DNA of 64,000 nt. Origin: Thermotoga sp. SG1 (GTDB lineage Bacteria; Thermotogota; Thermotogae; Thermotogales; Thermotogaceae). The notes beneath the pieces are model-generated. The model saw only the letters and a list, made by a program, of their open reading frames with translations, had not been told where the DNA came from and searched no databases. Position 1 is the first letter of the stretch; the number at the start of each line of letters is the position of its first letter. The translations under genes were made by a program, and so were the position numbers. Positions 37,860 through 48,629 of the stretch are shown here, one piece after another. The stretch lies in contig NZ_LNDD01000001.1 in the NCBI RefSeq assembly GCF_002865985.1, positions 186,001 to 250,000 on the forward strand, in the 5' to 3' direction.

Positions 37860-38567
37860 ATGCTCCTCAGAAGAGACGAGATATTCTACATAGACCTTCC
37901 AAAAAAGATCAAAACAGAGGAGAAAGAGTCCAAAGAGTCCAGAGAGGTCAAAGAAGATCCAAGGGAACAGCTCAACAGGATCAAAGAACAGATCATCTCC
38001 CAGGCCCGAGAAGAGGCCCGAAAGATATTAGAAGAGGCAGAAAAAAGGGCAGAAGAAATATTGAAGAACGCTTCAGAAGAAGCGGAGAGGTTGAAACTCG
38101 AAGCGGAAAGACTACTAGAAGAAAAGAAAAAGGAAAAACAGAAGTTCTCCGAGTACATTCTCTCGCTGAAAAAACAGATTCAAACGCAGATCCACCAAAA
38201 ACTGGAGGAGATCCTTCCCGACATCGTTGAGGTTCTCAGGGTGCTCTTCAGAAAGATTCTCGAGAAGGAAATGGACGAGTCCGTGGTGGAGAGAAAACTC
38301 AGGTCCGCTCTCTCTAAAGTGGCCGGTATCGAGAATGTGAGGATAAGAATACATCCGGAGGATCTGGATAAAGTCGATCTGAAAGAGTTGGAAGGCAAGC
38401 AGGTGATACCGGATCCCAACGTCGAAAAGGGCGGAGTGATCCTCGAGACGGAGTACGGTGTTCTGGACAAGACTTTCTCCTACCAATGGAGGCTGGTCGA
38501 GGACATATTCGAAGAGGTGGTGGGTTTTGAAAGATCTTCTCAGAGAATTGAAGAGGAGACTGAATGA
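37860..38567 (+). CDS. fliH: Flagellar export ATPase regulator FliH
   Basis: A 235-residue, highly charged protein. A long Glu/Lys/Arg coiled coil covers about 15-110, and the C-terminal half (PDIVEVLRVLFRKILEKEMDE onward) matches the FliH/V-ATPase E-subunit-like region that binds FliI. FliH regulates and anchors the FliI ATPase at the export gate. ATG lies one base after the fliG stop without a strong ribosome site of its own, so translation is probably coupled. Its 3' end overlaps fliI by 41 nt. Identification rests on position and composition more than on exact motifs. Confidence 0.87.
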   Translation: MLLRRDEIFYIDLPKKIKTEEKESKESREVKEDPREQLNRIKEQIISQAREEARKILEEAEKRAEEILKNASEEAERLKLEAERLLEEKKKEKQKFSEYILSLKKQIQTQIHQKLEEILPDIVEVLRVLFRKILEKEMDESVVERKLRSALSKVAGIENVRIRIHPEDLDKVDLKELEGKQVIPDPNVEKGGVILETEYGVLDKTFSYQWRLVEDIFEEVVGFERSSQRIEEETE

Positions 38568-39843
38568 AGAGGACTTCAATCGCTTCAACGGAAGAGTGAC
38601 ACGTGTTGTCGGTCTCACCGTCGAATCGCACGGACCCGATGCGTTTCTGGGGGAGATGTGCAAGATCTCCCTGCAGAACGGAAAGAACGCCCTGGCAGAG
38701 GTTGTCGGCTTCAAAGAGGGGAACGTTGTTCTGATGCCCTACGAAGACGTCTCAGGACTGAAGATGGGTTGCGAGGTGATAAGAACAAACAGAGTGCTGG
38801 AAATCGGTGTGGGCAGAAACATGATCGGTCGGGTCTTCGACGGACTGGGCCGACCACTCGATGGAAGATCCTTCGTTCCAGAAGCGCGATACCCCCTGAC
38901 AAACTCACCACCACATCCTCTCAAAAGAAAAAGAATAAAGGATCCTCTTTCAGTCGGTGTCAGGGCAATCGATGGCTTCATCACCATAGGAAAGGGCCAG
39001 AGAATCGGGATATTCGCAGGTAGTGGGGTTGGAAAGAGCACACTTCTTGGTATGATCGCACGGAACACAACGGCAGACGTGTGTGTACTTGCGCTGATTG
39101 GTGAGAGAGGAAGAGAAGTTAGGGAATTCATAGAAAGAGACCTCGGAGAGGAAGGTTTGAAGCGTTCTATCCTTGTGGTTTCCACTTCCGATCAACCAGC
39201 CCTCACCAGGGTGAAATCCCTTCTCACAGCCACCAGCATAGCGGAGTACTACAGGGATCTTGGCTACGATGTGCTCTTGATGGTGGATTCACTCACCCGA
39301 TGGGCCATGGCACAGAGAGAGGTCGGCCTTGCCATAGGAGAGCCCCCGACTACCAGGGGCTATCCCCCCAGTGTGTTCGCAGGACTTCCAAAGATACTCG
39401 AAAGAGCAGGAAACTCAGACAGAGGAAGTATAACAGCCGTCTATACGGTCCTCGTTGAGGCAGATGACTTCAACGAACCCATATCCGATACGGTCCGATC
39501 CATCGTGGACGGCCACATCGTTCTCTCAAGGAGACTCGCAGAGTCGAATCATTATCCAGCGATCGATGTGCTGGCGAGTGTGAGCAGGCTGATGAACGAC
39601 GTGGTCTCAGAAGAACACAAAGAGGCGGCAAACCGCCTCAGGGCATTACTTTCCTCTTACGAGTCAGCAAAAGACCTGATAGAGATAGGTGCTTACAAAA
39701 AAGGAACCAATCCTCTTGTCGACAAAGTGATTGAAATGCAAGAGGATATCAACGCGTTCCTGAGACAGGGAATCTTCGAGAAATCCTCTTTCGAAGAAAC
39801 CGTCCAGAGGCTTCTTGAACTTTCTTCACGTTCTCTTGACTAG
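38527..39843 (+). CDS. fliI: Flagellum-specific export ATPase FliI
   Basis: A 438-residue hexameric ATPase related to the F1 beta subunit; it unfolds or delivers substrates to the flagellar type III export gate. Walker A is GSGVGKST at residues 165-172, Walker B is DVLLMVDSLTRWA near 255, and GEPPTTRGYPPSVFAGLP near 277 is characteristic of FliI/YscN. No ATG or GTG fits the start; TTG at 38527, inside the end of fliH, follows GAGGTGG. fliJ is not next to it. The last 18 nt overlap the end of glyS on the other strand. Confidence 0.95.
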   Translation: MKDLLRELKRRLNEEDFNRFNGRVTRVVGLTVESHGPDAFLGEMCKISLQNGKNALAEVVGFKEGNVVLMPYEDVSGLKMGCEVIRTNRVLEIGVGRNMIGRVFDGLGRPLDGRSFVPEARYPLTNSPPHPLKRKRIKDPLSVGVRAIDGFITIGKGQRIGIFAGSGVGKSTLLGMIARNTTADVCVLALIGERGREVREFIERDLGEEGLKRSILVVSTSDQPALTRVKSLLTATSIAEYYRDLGYDVLLMVDSLTRWAMAQREVGLAIGEPPTTRGYPPSVFAGLPKILERAGNSDRGSITAVYTVLVEADDFNEPISDTVRSIVDGHIVLSRRLAESNHYPAIDVLASVSRLMNDVVSEEHKEAANRLRALLSSYESAKDLIEIGAYKKGTNPLVDKVIEMQEDINAFLRQGIFEKSSFEETVQRLLELSSRSLD

Positions 39844-41838
39844 ATGGGACATGTCTCCTATCATCATGAAAAGCTCGTCGATGTTCTTCAGAAATCCCAA
39901 TCTGTTCATCCTCAGATCATCCCGATTCACCATCACGAAGACGTTGTCGAAGTAGTCGTCGATATACGGTTTCAGTTCTATCAAATATTGGAGTGCCTCT
40001 TCGTAGTTCAGCCTTTCCAGGGCTTTTAGAACCTTCTCCTTCACCTCGAAGAACTTGTTCATCAGTCTCTTTTCCTCTTCCTTCTCAAAAAGTGCACCAT
40101 CGAATTCCCTGGAATCGTGTTTCTTCGTTATGTTGTGTACACGCTCGAATCCAACGAACAGATCCTGAAACTCCGATCTCTCTGATATCTTTTGAAGAGC
40201 CTCCGCTGCGAGTGTTCCTCTCAGGGGTCTTTTCCACAGATGATTCACCGCCCTTGCAACATCGTAGGATACTCCGATCTCGTTGATGAGGAACTGGTAG
40301 AACCTGCTTGAAAAGAATTCTTCCAACTCATTGGAAAGACGGAAACCGACCAGGGACGCTGCGAAATTCAAAAGTTCTTCGAGTGAGACATCCCATTCGT
40401 TCTTCCTCACTATCCTGAAAACGGTGTCCGCTTTACCTTTCAATCCGTACGGATCCTTCGAACTTGTGGGGATGTTTCCTATCGCAAAATTGCCCACGAT
40501 GGTGTCCAGTCTATCCGCCATCCCCAGCACTGACCCTATTACGGTTTCTGGGGTCTCAGAGTAATGATCTTCGATGGCAAACGCGAGTTCTTCATCCATT
40601 CCTTCCTTCAAAGCGTAGATTCTTCCCATGACTCCCTGAAGTTCTGGAAATTCGTACACTACCTTTGAAGCGATGTCAGCTTTACACACCGATGCTACTT
40701 TCAACACTTTGTCAGTGAAATCTTCAGGAAATTTCAGATCCTCACATATCTTTCTTGAGATCCTCACAATCCTCTCCACTTTGTCGTACAACGTGCCGAG
40801 TTTTTCCTGAAAGACGATGCCCTTTAACCTTTCGTTCATCTCCTCAAGAGACATCTCCAGATCCTTGTGGAAGTAATAACGGGCATCCTCCAGACGAGCG
40901 TTTATCACACGCTCATACCCTTTGACAACGTTCTCAGAAGGCTGGGGACCATCCTGAAACGCCACGAAGAAGTTCGTCAGTCCATCTTTATGAGCGACGA
41001 AGGCCCTCTGGTGATGTTTCACAGCTGTGACGATGATCTCCTCTGGAAGTTCGAGATACTTCTGGTCAAACCGCCCCACAAGAATCGTTGGATACTCCGT
41101 TATCGCAACGATCTCATCGATGAGATCTTCATCACGTTCGACCTTCATTCCGTAGTTCTTTTCAAAATCTTCCAACTGTTCCAAAACGTTTTTCTTCCTT
41201 TCTCTATGAGAAGCTATCACGTATCCCGATCTGAGGACATCGTAATACTCGTCCGGAGTGTTTATCTCCAGAGAACCAGAATGGTACCTTTTCCCATAGG
41301 AAAAATGTGAAGCCCTGAGACCGAAGAGAGTGAGGTTTAAAACCCTGTCGTTCAGCATGGCGACGATCCAGTGAACGGGTCTCACATACTCGTACTCTCC
41401 TGTTCCCCATCTCATGGGCTTTTTGAAATTCATCCCCATCACGAGAGATTCAAAGATTTCAGGGAGTACCTCTTCGACGGCTTTTCCCTCTATTTTCCTC
41501 GATATGTAGACGTAACCATCCCTCTCCACGACGTCCTCAACGGTGGCGTTGTTTTTTCTCAAAAATCCTTCCAGTGCCCTGGTGGGAGCACCCTTTGAGT
41601 CATAAGCCACACTCAGTGGAGGCCCTTTCTTCTCTTCCACGAAACCTTCCTGCCTTTCTGAGAGACCACGAAGGAGCACTCCGAACCGTCTGCTGCCGAC
41701 GAACACCTCTATCGAATCGCACTGGATTCTGTTCGCTTTCAACAACTCCCTTGTTCTCGTTTCGAGCTGTTCCAGAATGTTATAAAATTCACTCGCTGGA
41801 AGTTCTTCGAGTCCAACCTCAAGCAGGGCTGTTCTCAT
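39826..41838 (-). CDS. glyS: Glycine--tRNA ligase beta subunit
   Basis: A 670-residue beta chain of the heterotetrameric bacterial glycyl-tRNA synthetase, which binds tRNA. Conserved parts are [18 protein letters not shown] at the start, [22 protein letters not shown] near residue 70, [20 protein letters not shown] near 135, an HD-like [18 protein letters not shown] near 395, and a C-terminal anticodon-binding region. ATG 41838 follows GGAGGTG. It overlaps glyQ by 20 nt. Glycyl-tRNA synthetase sharing an operon with glycine cleavage genes groups glycine use and breakdown together. Confidence 0.96.
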   Translation of the reverse strand: MRTALLEVGLEELPASEFYNILEQLETRTRELLKANRIQCDSIEVFVGSRRFGVLLRGLSERQEGFVEEKKGPPLSVAYDSKGAPTRALEGFLRKNNATVEDVVERDGYVYISRKIEGKAVEEVLPEIFESLVMGMNFKKPMRWGTGEYEYVRPVHWIVAMLNDRVLNLTLFGLRASHFSYGKRYHSGSLEINTPDEYYDVLRSGYVIASHRERKKNVLEQLEDFEKNYGMKVERDEDLIDEIVAITEYPTILVGRFDQKYLELPEEIIVTAVKHHQRAFVAHKDGLTNFFVAFQDGPQPSENVVKGYERVINARLEDARYYFHKDLEMSLEEMNERLKGIVFQEKLGTLYDKVERIVRISRKICEDLKFPEDFTDKVLKVASVCKADIASKVVYEFPELQGVMGRIYALKEGMDEELAFAIEDHYSETPETVIGSVLGMADRLDTIVGNFAIGNIPTSSKDPYGLKGKADTVFRIVRKNEWDVSLEELLNFAASLVGFRLSNELEEFFSSRFYQFLINEIGVSYDVARAVNHLWKRPLRGTLAAEALQKISERSEFQDLFVGFERVHNITKKHDSREFDGALFEKEEEKRLMNKFFEVKEKVLKALERLNYEEALQYLIELKPYIDDYFDNVFVMVNRDDLRMNRLGFLKNIDELFMMIGDMSHLVKRT

Positions 41839-42679
41839 GCTCTTGCACCTCCAGGAAAACTCTTGCAACCTTTCGTGCCATCGCCTGAATCCTCTTCACG
41901 TACGTCTGTCTCTGGGATACACTTATCGCCCCTCGAGCGTCCAAAAGGTTGAAGGTGTGGGAACACTTCAAAACGTAGTCGTAAGCGGGAAGATAGAGCT
42001 TTTTTTCTATGAGCCTGTAGAACTCACTCTCAAATTCATCGAAGTGTCTGAACAGAAGTTCCACGTTTGCCTCTTCGAAGTTGAAGAAGGAAAACTCCCT
42101 TTCGTTTTCAAGGAAGACATCTCCATATTTTACGTGCTCGTTCCACTTCACTTCAAAAACGTTGTCGACCCCCTGAAGATACATGGCGATTCTTTCAAGC
42201 CCATAGGTGATCTCAAGGGGGATCTCCCTGAGCGAGATTCCTCCTATCTGCTGGAAATAGGTGAACTGCGTGATCTCCATGCCATCCAGCCACACTTCCC
42301 AGCCAACACCCCAGGCACCAAGCGTAGGAGATTCCCAGTTGTCTTCTACGAACCTGATATCGTGCTCTCTGAGGTTCACTCCCAGGTACTCCAGTGATTC
42401 AAGATAGAGTTCCTGAGAGTTCTCGGGGGAAGGCTTTATGATCACCTGGTACTGGAAGTATCTCTGCAATCTGTTTGGATTTTCCCCGTACCTTCCATCA
42501 GTCGGCCTTCTGCTTGGCTGAACGTAGGCAACCTTCCATGGACCTTTCCTCAAACTGCCGAAGAAGGTTGCAGGATGAAAGGTTCCCGCTCCCACCTCGA
42601 GATCGTACGGTTGTTCAAGAAGGCATCCTCTGGAGGCCCAGAACTCGTTTAATTTCATTATCACATCCTGAAGATACAT
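41819..42679 (-). CDS. glyQ: Glycine--tRNA ligase alpha subunit
   Basis: A 286-residue catalytic alpha chain, forming alpha2beta2 with GlyS. The class II aminoacylation fold is shown by [38 protein letters not shown] and [27 protein letters not shown], then [19 protein letters not shown] near 130. ATG 42679 follows a GGGGAG stretch. It lies 3 nt after ridA and overlaps glyS by 20 nt. Length is normal (about 290-300). Confidence 0.97.
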   Translation of the reverse strand: MYLQDVIMKLNEFWASRGCLLEQPYDLEVGAGTFHPATFFGSLRKGPWKVAYVQPSRRPTDGRYGENPNRLQRYFQYQVIIKPSPENSQELYLESLEYLGVNLREHDIRFVEDNWESPTLGAWGVGWEVWLDGMEITQFTYFQQIGGISLREIPLEITYGLERIAMYLQGVDNVFEVKWNEHVKYGDVFLENEREFSFFNFEEANVELLFRHFDEFESEFYRLIEKKLYLPAYDYVLKCSHTFNLLDARGAISVSQRQTYVKRIQAMARKVARVFLEVQEHENSPA

Positions 42680-42682
42680 CCC

Positions 42683-43069
42683 TCACTCCCCTTCCTTCAC
42701 GGCTATGGCCTCTATTTCTATTTCCACGTTCTTTGGAAGCTGGGCAACCGCCACAAAGGATCTGGCGGGTTTGTGCGAGGAGAAGTAACGTGAGTACACC
42801 TCGTTGACCTTCGAGAAATGCTCGATACTGGTGGTGAATATCGTCACCTTCACCACGTCTTCCAGGGAAAATCCTCCGGCCTCAAGGATCGCCTTCAAGT
42901 TTTCCAGAACCCTCTCTGTTTTCTTTTCGATCGTACCCTCAACGATCTCACCCGTTTCGGGATCCACGGGGATCTGTCCGGAGACGAACATCATGTTACC
43001 GGCAACTATCGCCTGAGAGTAGGGGCCTATGGCCTTAGGTGCCCTGTTGGTTTCGATCACCCGCTTCAT
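42683..43069 (-). CDS. ridA: RidA-family enamine/imine deaminase
   Basis: A 128-residue RidA protein (YjgF/UK114 family). RidA hydrolyses reactive 2-aminoacrylate-type intermediates made by PLP enzymes, protecting other PLP enzymes. The family pattern is complete: [32 protein letters not shown], and the active Arg lies in [13 protein letters not shown] near residue 103. ATG follows GGAGGGGAG. It overlaps the gcvPB end by 35 nt and stands between the PLP-dependent glycine decarboxylase and glyQ, a sensible place for a PLP protector. Confidence 0.95.
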   Translation of the reverse strand: MKRVIETNRAPKAIGPYSQAIVAGNMMFVSGQIPVDPETGEIVEGTIEKKTERVLENLKAILEAGGFSLEDVVKVTIFTTSIEHFSKVNEVYSRYFSSHKPARSFVAVAQLPKNVEIEIEAIAVKEGE

Positions 43070-44495
43070 ACTCTCCCCTCCATCTGAAAACAGGCTTTCT
43101 CGAGGCGAGCACTTCGTTCACCCTTCGAACGGGGGTTCTGTGAGGTGCGTTTTTCAGAACATCCGGATTTTCGAACGCTTCTTTGACCACTTTTTCGAGA
43201 ATCTCTGCGTACCTGTCCAGTGTTTCCTTGCTCTCTGTTTCGGTTGGCTCTATCATGAGGGCTTCTGGTACTATCAGCGGGAAGTACACCGTCGGTGGGT
43301 GGACCCCATTGTCCAGAATCCGCTTTGCGATGTCCAGGGTTCTAACTCCTGTTTTTTTGAACACCTCTTCGGCACTGGCTACAAATTCATGCATGCAGAA
43401 ACCGTCATAGGGCACCCTCAAGAATCTGGAAATCTTTTTCTTCAAATAGTTCGCATTCAAAACGGCCATTTCACTGACTTTTTCAAGGCCATCTCTTCCC
43501 ATCATCAGGATGTAACTGTAAGCTTTGACAAGAACAGGAAAGTTTCCGAAGAAACTCCTCACGCGCCCTATGGTCTTCTTCGGGACGGTGAGTCTGTAAC
43601 GATCTTCTTCTTTCTCCACATTTGGAAACGGTAGAAAGTCGACAAGATGCCGCTTCACGCCGACGGGCCCTGAGCCGGGTCCCCCCATACCATGTGGTGT
43701 GGAAAACGTCTTGTGAAGGTTCAGATGAACGATATCGAACCCCATGTCACCCGGCTTCACCTTACCCATGATGGCGTTGAGATTTGCTCCATCGTAGTAA
43801 AGGAGTGCTCCACAGTTGTGAGTCAACTCTGCTATCTTCAAAATATCCCTTTCGAAGAGACCGAGCGTGTTGGGATTTGTGAGCATGACGGCTGCAACCT
43901 CATCGTCTAGATGCTTTCTCAAATCCTCCACGTCCACCATGCCATCTTTACTCTTTATCTCTACTACCTCAAAACCTACCATGGAAGCAGATGCAGGATT
44001 TGTCCCATGGGCAGAGTCTGGGACCAGTACCTTTCTTCTTCTCGTGTCCCCTCTGTCATCGAAGAACTTCTTCACTATGAGCATGCCAGTGAGTTCACCG
44101 TGAGCGCCTGCCGCAGGTTGAAGCGTCATGTCATCCATTCCGGTGATCTCACACAGCATCGCTTTCAATTCGTACATCAGTTGCAAACAGTCCTGAAGCG
44201 TTTCTTCAGGCTGGTATGGATGCACGTTTCTGAAACCCGGTAGATTCGCCACCTTTTCGTTCAACTTGGGATTGTACTTCATGGTGCACGAACCAAGCGG
44301 GTATATTCCCACATCTACCGCATAATTTTTGTGGGCAAGTTCTGTGTAGTGTCTCACAACGTCGGGCTCGCTCACCTCTGGCAGTCTCAGAGGCATCCGA
44401 CGAACAAATCGTTCAGGAAGAGAGTACTCCGGAACACTCTTTTCTGGAAGGGTGAAAGCCCTTCTTCCCTTTTTTGATTTATCGAATATCGTCAT
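43035..44495 (-). CDS. gcvPB: Glycine dehydrogenase (decarboxylating), P-protein subunit 2
   Basis: A 486-residue C-terminal-type half of the split P-protein. With GcvPA it decarboxylates glycine and passes the aminomethyl group to lipoyl-GcvH. The PLP lysine is Lys262 in [30 protein letters not shown] near 65 and [12 protein letters not shown] near 159 are typical. It starts just after the gcvPA stop with GGAGGC upstream and ends inside the start of ridA. Two-subunit P-proteins are usual in thermophiles and Gram-positives. Confidence 0.96.
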   Translation of the reverse strand: MTIFDKSKKGRRAFTLPEKSVPEYSLPERFVRRMPLRLPEVSEPDVVRHYTELAHKNYAVDVGIYPLGSCTMKYNPKLNEKVANLPGFRNVHPYQPEETLQDCLQLMYELKAMLCEITGMDDMTLQPAAGAHGELTGMLIVKKFFDDRGDTRRRKVLVPDSAHGTNPASASMVGFEVVEIKSKDGMVDVEDLRKHLDDEVAAVMLTNPNTLGLFERDILKIAELTHNCGALLYYDGANLNAIMGKVKPGDMGFDIVHLNLHKTFSTPHGMGGPGSGPVGVKRHLVDFLPFPNVEKEEDRYRLTVPKKTIGRVRSFFGNFPVLVKAYSYILMMGRDGLEKVSEMAVLNANYLKKKISRFLRVPYDGFCMHEFVASAEEVFKKTGVRTLDIAKRILDNGVHPPTVYFPLIVPEALMIEPTETESKETLDRYAEILEKVVKEAFENPDVLKNAPHRTPVRRVNEVLASRKPVFRWRGEYEAGDRNQQGT

Positions 44496-45808
44496 CTCAT
44501 CGCCTCCAGAAACCTTTCGATGTCATCTTTGGTGGTCATCTCTGTGGCACACGCAAGGGCAACGCTGCCCAGCTCAGGATACATCCTTTCCAGAGGCAGA
44601 GGACCAAGAATCTTCTTTTCCATCATCTTCTTCCATCTTTCGGGGTAGTCTTCGGGAACCTCGAAAACAAACTCGCTGAAGAAATCCCCCGAAAATTTCT
44701 TTCTGAAACCTCTTTCCTCCAGTTTCTCCTGAAGGTAGTGCGCCGCATCGTAGGAGCGTTTTGCCACCTCTTTCAAGCCCTCCGGTCCCATCACACTGAG
44801 ATACACAGCTGCGATCAAAGCAGCGTGGGCATGGTTCGAACAGATGTTGGAGGTGGCCTTTGCACGTCTTATGTGTTGTTCTCTTGTTTGAAGGATCATC
44901 GTGTAAGAAGTGTTCCCTTCTGCGTCAACGGTTTCTCCTATCAACCTTCCGGGCATCTGTCTGACGTATTTTTCTCTTGTGGCGAAGATTCCAAGAGAGT
45001 AACCCCCAAGCCACATCGGTATACCAAGAGATTGCCCTTCTCCTACGACAACATCTGCTCCGAAGTTTCCAGGAGGTTCCAGAATCGCCAGCGAAACAGG
45101 CTCCACAACGACCACCATCATGGTATTCTGCGTTTTTTTCCTCACGTACTCAAGATCCTCTATCACCCCGAAGAAGTTTGGATACTGAACCACCACAGCC
45201 GCCGTTTCATCGTCGATATCTTCGAGGACGACCCTTCCTGTGTCATCGTAACCTATTTCGTCTATCCTGAAACCGCGAGTTTTAAGATAAGTTCCGAGAA
45301 CTTCTCTGTACTCCGAATGGACAGATCTTGCAACAAGAACTTTCTCTTTTCCCGTGAGGCGAAAACACATCAAAACAGCCTCGGCAAGAGCGGTTGCCCC
45401 ATCGTACATGGAAGAATTTGCCACTTCCATTCCTGTCAACTCGCAGACCATGGTCTGGTATTCGAAGAGTGCCTGGAGTGTTCCCTGGGAAATCTCCGCC
45501 TGATAGGGTGTGTAGGCCGTCAGGAACTCTGGCTTCATGGCAAGATCGTAAACGACCGATGGAACGTATCTTTTGTAGATACCCGCTCCAAGAAGAACGG
45601 TGTATTCTTCAAGATCTGCGTTCCTCTTAGAAATTCCTTTGAGATGAGTGAAAACGGTGAACTCATCTTGAGATTTTGGAAGATTCAGAGAAGACCTCGT
45701 AGAAACTGGAACTTCAGAAAACAGATCGTCTATCGATGAAACTCCTATGAAGTCAAGCATCTCACGTATATCTTCTTCCGTATGAGGAATGTAGGGATGT
45801 TTCAACAT
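44492..45808 (-). CDS. gcvPA: Glycine dehydrogenase (decarboxylating), P-protein subunit 1
   Basis: A 438-residue N-terminal-type half of the split P-protein. It starts [18 protein letters not shown] and includes [29 protein letters not shown] near residue 134, a segment typical of gcvPA. It lacks the PLP lysine, which lies in GcvPB; the two halves form the active dimer. ATG follows GGAGGTG. It overlaps gcvPB by 4 nt. A long open frame on the opposite strand here has no independent support. Confidence 0.96.
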   Translation of the reverse strand: MLKHPYIPHTEEDIREMLDFIGVSSIDDLFSEVPVSTRSSLNLPKSQDEFTVFTHLKGISKRNADLEEYTVLLGAGIYKRYVPSVVYDLAMKPEFLTAYTPYQAEISQGTLQALFEYQTMVCELTGMEVANSSMYDGATALAEAVLMCFRLTGKEKVLVARSVHSEYREVLGTYLKTRGFRIDEIGYDDTGRVVLEDIDDETAAVVVQYPNFFGVIEDLEYVRKKTQNTMMVVVVEPVSLAILEPPGNFGADVVVGEGQSLGIPMWLGGYSLGIFATREKYVRQMPGRLIGETVDAEGNTSYTMILQTREQHIRRAKATSNICSNHAHAALIAAVYLSVMGPEGLKEVAKRSYDAAHYLQEKLEERGFRKKFSGDFFSEFVFEVPEDYPERWKKMMEKKILGPLPLERMYPELGSVALACATEMTTKDDIERFLEAMR

Positions 45809-45827
45809 CTATACACCTCCGGAAAAC

Positions 45828-46202
45828 TCACTTCTGCTCACAGAATTCCTTGTACGCCTGTTCATCGAGAAGATCCGACAGCTCACTTTCATCGGCGATT
45901 TCCATCTTGAAAATCCACCCTTCTCCTTCAGCATCTTTATTTATGAGCTCAGGCTCAGTCTCAAGCCTTTCGTTCACCTCTGTGATCTTTCCACTGAGTG
46001 GTGCGTAAACATCCGCAGCGGCTTTAACAGATTCTATACTGGCCACAACATCTCCCTTTTTCACTTCCTTTCCCACTTCCGGAAGATCCACATAAACCAC
46101 GTCTCCCAGTTCTTCCTGCGCGTGGTTTGTGATTCCAACGGTTGCCACCTTTCCTTCGATCTCGACCCACTCGTGGGTTCTGGTGTACTTCTTCATCCTC
46201 AC
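45828..46202 (-). CDS. gcvH: Glycine cleavage system H protein
   Basis: A 124-residue lipoyl carrier that shuttles the aminomethyl group between P-, T- and L-proteins. The lipoylated residue is Lys60 in ASIESVKAAADVYAP; the start KKYTRTHEWVEIEG and EGWIFKMEI are usual. It begins in a GTGA overlap with gcvT, or at an ATG two codons later (46196), which is better spaced from GGGAGG. No lipA, lipB or lplA is recognisable in the window; a radical-SAM protein at 14662 may be relevant to lipoate supply. Confidence 0.96.
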   Translation of the reverse strand: MRMKKYTRTHEWVEIEGKVATVGITNHAQEELGDVVYVDLPEVGKEVKKGDVVASIESVKAAADVYAPLSGKITEVNERLETEPELINKDAEGEGWIFKMEIADESELSDLLDEQAYKEFCEQK

Positions 46203-47290
46203 GCCTCCCTTCTCACACTTCCTCTGTAGAAAGGTTTTTTCACAACATGGGCTTCCACATTCTTTCCAGGAAATGCAACTTCCAGTCGATCACCGGTCTT
46301 CACACACCTAGATACGAGAGCCAGGGCTATCGATTTTCCAAGGGTGGGTGAAAAGTTCCCACTTGTTATCGTTCCTACCTCTTTTCCTTCTTTCAAAACG
46401 ATGTAACCCTTTCTTGCGATTCTTCTTCCCGAAAGTTCCAGTGCCACGAGTTTCCTTTCGACCTTTTCTTTCAGTTCGAGCAGTGCCTCTTTTCCGACGA
46501 AGTCTTTGTTCATCTTCACCACCCATGAGAGTCCCACTTCGAACGGATTGGTGCTCTCATCCATATCCTGTCCGTAGAGGAGGTAAGATGCTTCAAGACG
46601 ACACACATCCCGAGCCCCCAGACCGGCGGGTTTCCCATCCACGGCACCAGCAATCTCTACGAGCGTATCCCAGATCCTCGCAGCACTTTCCGCGTTCATC
46701 ATCAACTCGAATCCATCTTCTCCTGTATATCCCGTTCGAGACACAAGAACGCTTTCTCCATCCAATCTTCCCCACTGGAACGAATAATAACCAATTCCTT
46801 CAAGATCAACATTCACAACCCTTTGAAGTGCCTCCTGAGACTTCGGCCCCTGAAAGGCCACAAGCGCCGTTTCATCGGAGACATTTCTCACTTCGACGTT
46901 GAAATTTTTCGAATGCGTTTTTATCCACTCGTAATCTTTCTCGATGTTCGCAGCGTTCACAACCATGATCGCTTTTTCACGAGAGATCTTGTAAACCACG
47001 AGATCATCAACGATTCCCCCTGCTTCGTTACACATCACAGTGTACATCGCCTTTCCTTCAGGAACGGAGGAAAAATCGTTCGTGACAAGAAAATTCACAA
47101 AGTCCACAGTTTCCTGACCTTCCACGACGATCTCGCCCATGTGTGAAACGTCGAACACCCCTACTGATTTTCTGACGGCCATTACTTCCTCGAATATGGA
47201 TGAGTAATAAAGAGGCATGGTCCAGCCTGCAAAATCGACCATTTTTGCCCCCAAAGCAATGTGCCTTTCATAGAGAGGAGTCCTATTCAT
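46199..47290 (-). CDS. gcvT: Glycine cleavage system T protein (aminomethyltransferase)
   Basis: A 363-residue tetrahydrofolate-dependent enzyme that releases ammonia from aminomethyl-GcvH and forms methylene-THF. It begins RTPLYERHIALGAKMVDFAGWTMPLYY, with GVFDVSHMGEI near residue 43 carrying the conserved Asp/His, and GYTGEDGFELMM near 189. ATG follows GGAGGGAA. It overlaps the DUF2007-like gene by 8 nt and gcvH by 4 nt. A structure of the T. maritima protein is known and has this length. Confidence 0.97.
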   Translation of the reverse strand: MNRTPLYERHIALGAKMVDFAGWTMPLYYSSIFEEVMAVRKSVGVFDVSHMGEIVVEGQETVDFVNFLVTNDFSSVPEGKAMYTVMCNEAGGIVDDLVVYKISREKAIMVVNAANIEKDYEWIKTHSKNFNVEVRNVSDETALVAFQGPKSQEALQRVVNVDLEGIGYYSFQWGRLDGESVLVSRTGYTGEDGFELMMNAESAARIWDTLVEIAGAVDGKPAGLGARDVCRLEASYLLYGQDMDESTNPFEVGLSWVVKMNKDFVGKEALLELKEKVERKLVALELSGRRIARKGYIVLKEGKEVGTITSGNFSPTLGKSIALALVSRCVKTGDRLEVAFPGKNVEAHVVKKPFYRGSVRREA

Positions 47291-47495
47291 TCTGTATTCC
47301 CTCCAGAATCTTTTTCGCCTTCTCCAGAAGATCCTTCGGTACTTTTACCTGAACAAGAGCGGATGAACCAAAGATGGCTCGGGGAGTAACGTCATCACAT
47401 GTTTCGATTATGTACGGTATGTCGTTTTCTTTCAAAAGACTCTCTACCATTCGGATCTCCAGTTCGCTTCCCTCGATTAAAACACTCCACTCCAA
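47283..47495 (-). CDS. Small DUF2007-like protein, unknown function
   Basis: About 70 residues. The pattern WSVLIEGSELEIRMVESLLKENDIPYII, then VQVKVPKDLLEKAKKILEG resembles DUF2007 domains, small ferredoxin-like folds of unknown role, sometimes called putative signal-transducing proteins. The open frame reaches a GTG at 47525, but the strong AAGGAGG lies inside that extension; TTG at 47495, nine bases after it, is the better start. It is the first gene of the glycine cleavage operon and overlaps gcvT, so it may sense or tune the system; that is only inferred from position. Confidence 0.72.
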   Translation of the reverse strand: MEWSVLIEGSELEIRMVESLLKENDIPYIIETCDDVTPRAIFGSSALVQVKVPKDLLEKAKKILEGIQNE

Positions 47496-47555
47496 AGATT
47501 GAAACCTCCTTACACTATGATTCACAATGTGTTAACGCTCCACAGAAGTGGTAAA

Positions 47556-47584
47556 TTGACATAGGGATTCCAATCAGATTTTAT
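47556..47584 (+). promoter_or_regulatory. Candidate promoter of the pfkA operon
   Basis: A perfect TTGACA (47556-47561) is followed, after 17 bases, by TTTTAT (47579-47584). An alternative is an extended -10-like TGC TAAACT at 47601-47609, which would give a shorter leader of about 38 nt. I cannot choose between them from sequence. Confidence 0.45.
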
Positions 47585-47586
47585 CA
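47578..47586 (-). promoter_or_regulatory. Predicted extended -10 promoter of the glycine cleavage-glyQS operon
   Basis: The minus strand reads TGA TAAAAT, with a -35-like TTAGCA 17 nt upstream. Initiation near 47571 gives a leader of about 76 nt before the first TTG, longer than most here. The leader is too short for a glycine riboswitch. The element overlaps a candidate pfkA -10 on the other strand. Confidence 0.55.
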
Positions 47587-47654
47587 CCTTCTGCCACATA
47601 TGCTAAACTCTCAATTGAGGTTAACAAATAAACTTTTGAGGGAGGACGATAGCC

Positions 47655-48614
47655 TTGAAGAAAATAGCAGTGCTCACGAGTGGAGGAGATGCCCCCGGTA
47701 TGAACGCTGCAGTGCGAGCTGTTGTGAGATATGGAATCAAAAACGGTCTGGAAGTCATAGGTGTGAGGAGAGGATACTCTGGACTCATCGATGGAGATTT
47801 TGTGAAACTCGAGTACAAAGACGTAGCAGGTATCACAGAGAAAGGCGGTACGATTCTGAGGACCTCAAGATGCGAGGAATTCAAAACAGAAGAAGGTAGA
47901 GAAGCAGCGGCAAAACAGTTAAAAAAACACGGAATAGAAGGTCTTGTCGTCATCGGTGGCGAAGGAAGTCTCACAGGAGCACACCTTCTCTATGAAGAAC
48001 ACAATGTACCCGTTGTGGGAATTCCTGCGACCATAGACAACGACATCGGACTCACCGACATGTGCATTGGAGTCGACACATGTTTGAACACTGTAATGGA
48101 TGCCATTCAGAAGTTGAAGGACACGGCGAGCTCCCACGAAAGGGCGTTCATCGTGGAGGTTATGGGAAGGCACTCTGGTTACATTGCGCTCATGGCAGGT
48201 CTAGTAACGGGAGCAGAAGCCATCATAATTCCGGAAATCCCCGTGGATTACTCTCAACTCGCAGACAGGATACTCCAGGAGAGAAGAAGAGGAAAGATAA
48301 ACAGTATCATCGTTGTTGCAGAGGGTGCGGCGAGCGCGTACACCGTTGCTAGACACCTCGAATACAGGATAGGCTACGAGACGAGGATCACGATACTGGG
48401 ACACGTTCAAAGAGGTGGTTCTCCAACGGCGTTCGACAGAAGACTCGCCCTGAGCATGGGAGTAGAAGCCGTTGAAGCCCTTCTGGGCGGTGAAGCGGAT
48501 GTGATGATCGCTCTCCAGGGAAACAAATTTGTCAGGGTTCCCATCATGGAGGCGCTCTCAACCAAGAAGACCATCGACAAGAAGCTATATGAAATCGCAC
48601 ATTTACTCTCGTGA
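47655..48614 (+). CDS. pfkA: ATP-dependent 6-phosphofructokinase
   Basis: A 319-residue bacterial PfkA that phosphorylates fructose 6-phosphate in glycolysis. It shows [20 protein letters not shown] near residue 7, [12 protein letters not shown] near 102 (ATP site; Gly-Gly-Glu-Gly-Ser marks ATP rather than pyrophosphate preference is not certain), [12 protein letters not shown] near 124 with the catalytic Asp, and [10 protein letters not shown] near 169. The start is TTG with GGGAGGA upstream. It leads an operon with pyk 15 nt downstream, so the two control points of glycolysis are coexpressed. T. maritima has a second, pyrophosphate-dependent enzyme elsewhere. Confidence 0.96.
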   Translation: MKKIAVLTSGGDAPGMNAAVRAVVRYGIKNGLEVIGVRRGYSGLIDGDFVKLEYKDVAGITEKGGTILRTSRCEEFKTEEGREAAAKQLKKHGIEGLVVIGGEGSLTGAHLLYEEHNVPVVGIPATIDNDIGLTDMCIGVDTCLNTVMDAIQKLKDTASSHERAFIVEVMGRHSGYIALMAGLVTGAEAIIIPEIPVDYSQLADRILQERRRGKINSIIVVAEGAASAYTVARHLEYRIGYETRITILGHVQRGGSPTAFDRRLALSMGVEAVEALLGGEADVMIALQGNKFVRVPIMEALSTKKTIDKKLYEIAHLLS

Positions 48615-48629
48615 AACGAGGTGAAAAAA

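Noticed and set aside
44474-45739. A 421-codon open frame on the plus strand opposite gcvPA
   Set aside because: It mirrors gcvPA, has no ribosome site or family motif, and contains long Cys/His/Ser-rich runs unlike the neighbours. It follows from codon bias of the real gene.
47496-47577. A glycine riboswitch before the glycine cleavage operon
   Set aside because: The predicted leader is about 76 nt, too short for even one full glycine aptamer plus expression platform, and I do not see the conserved aptamer core.
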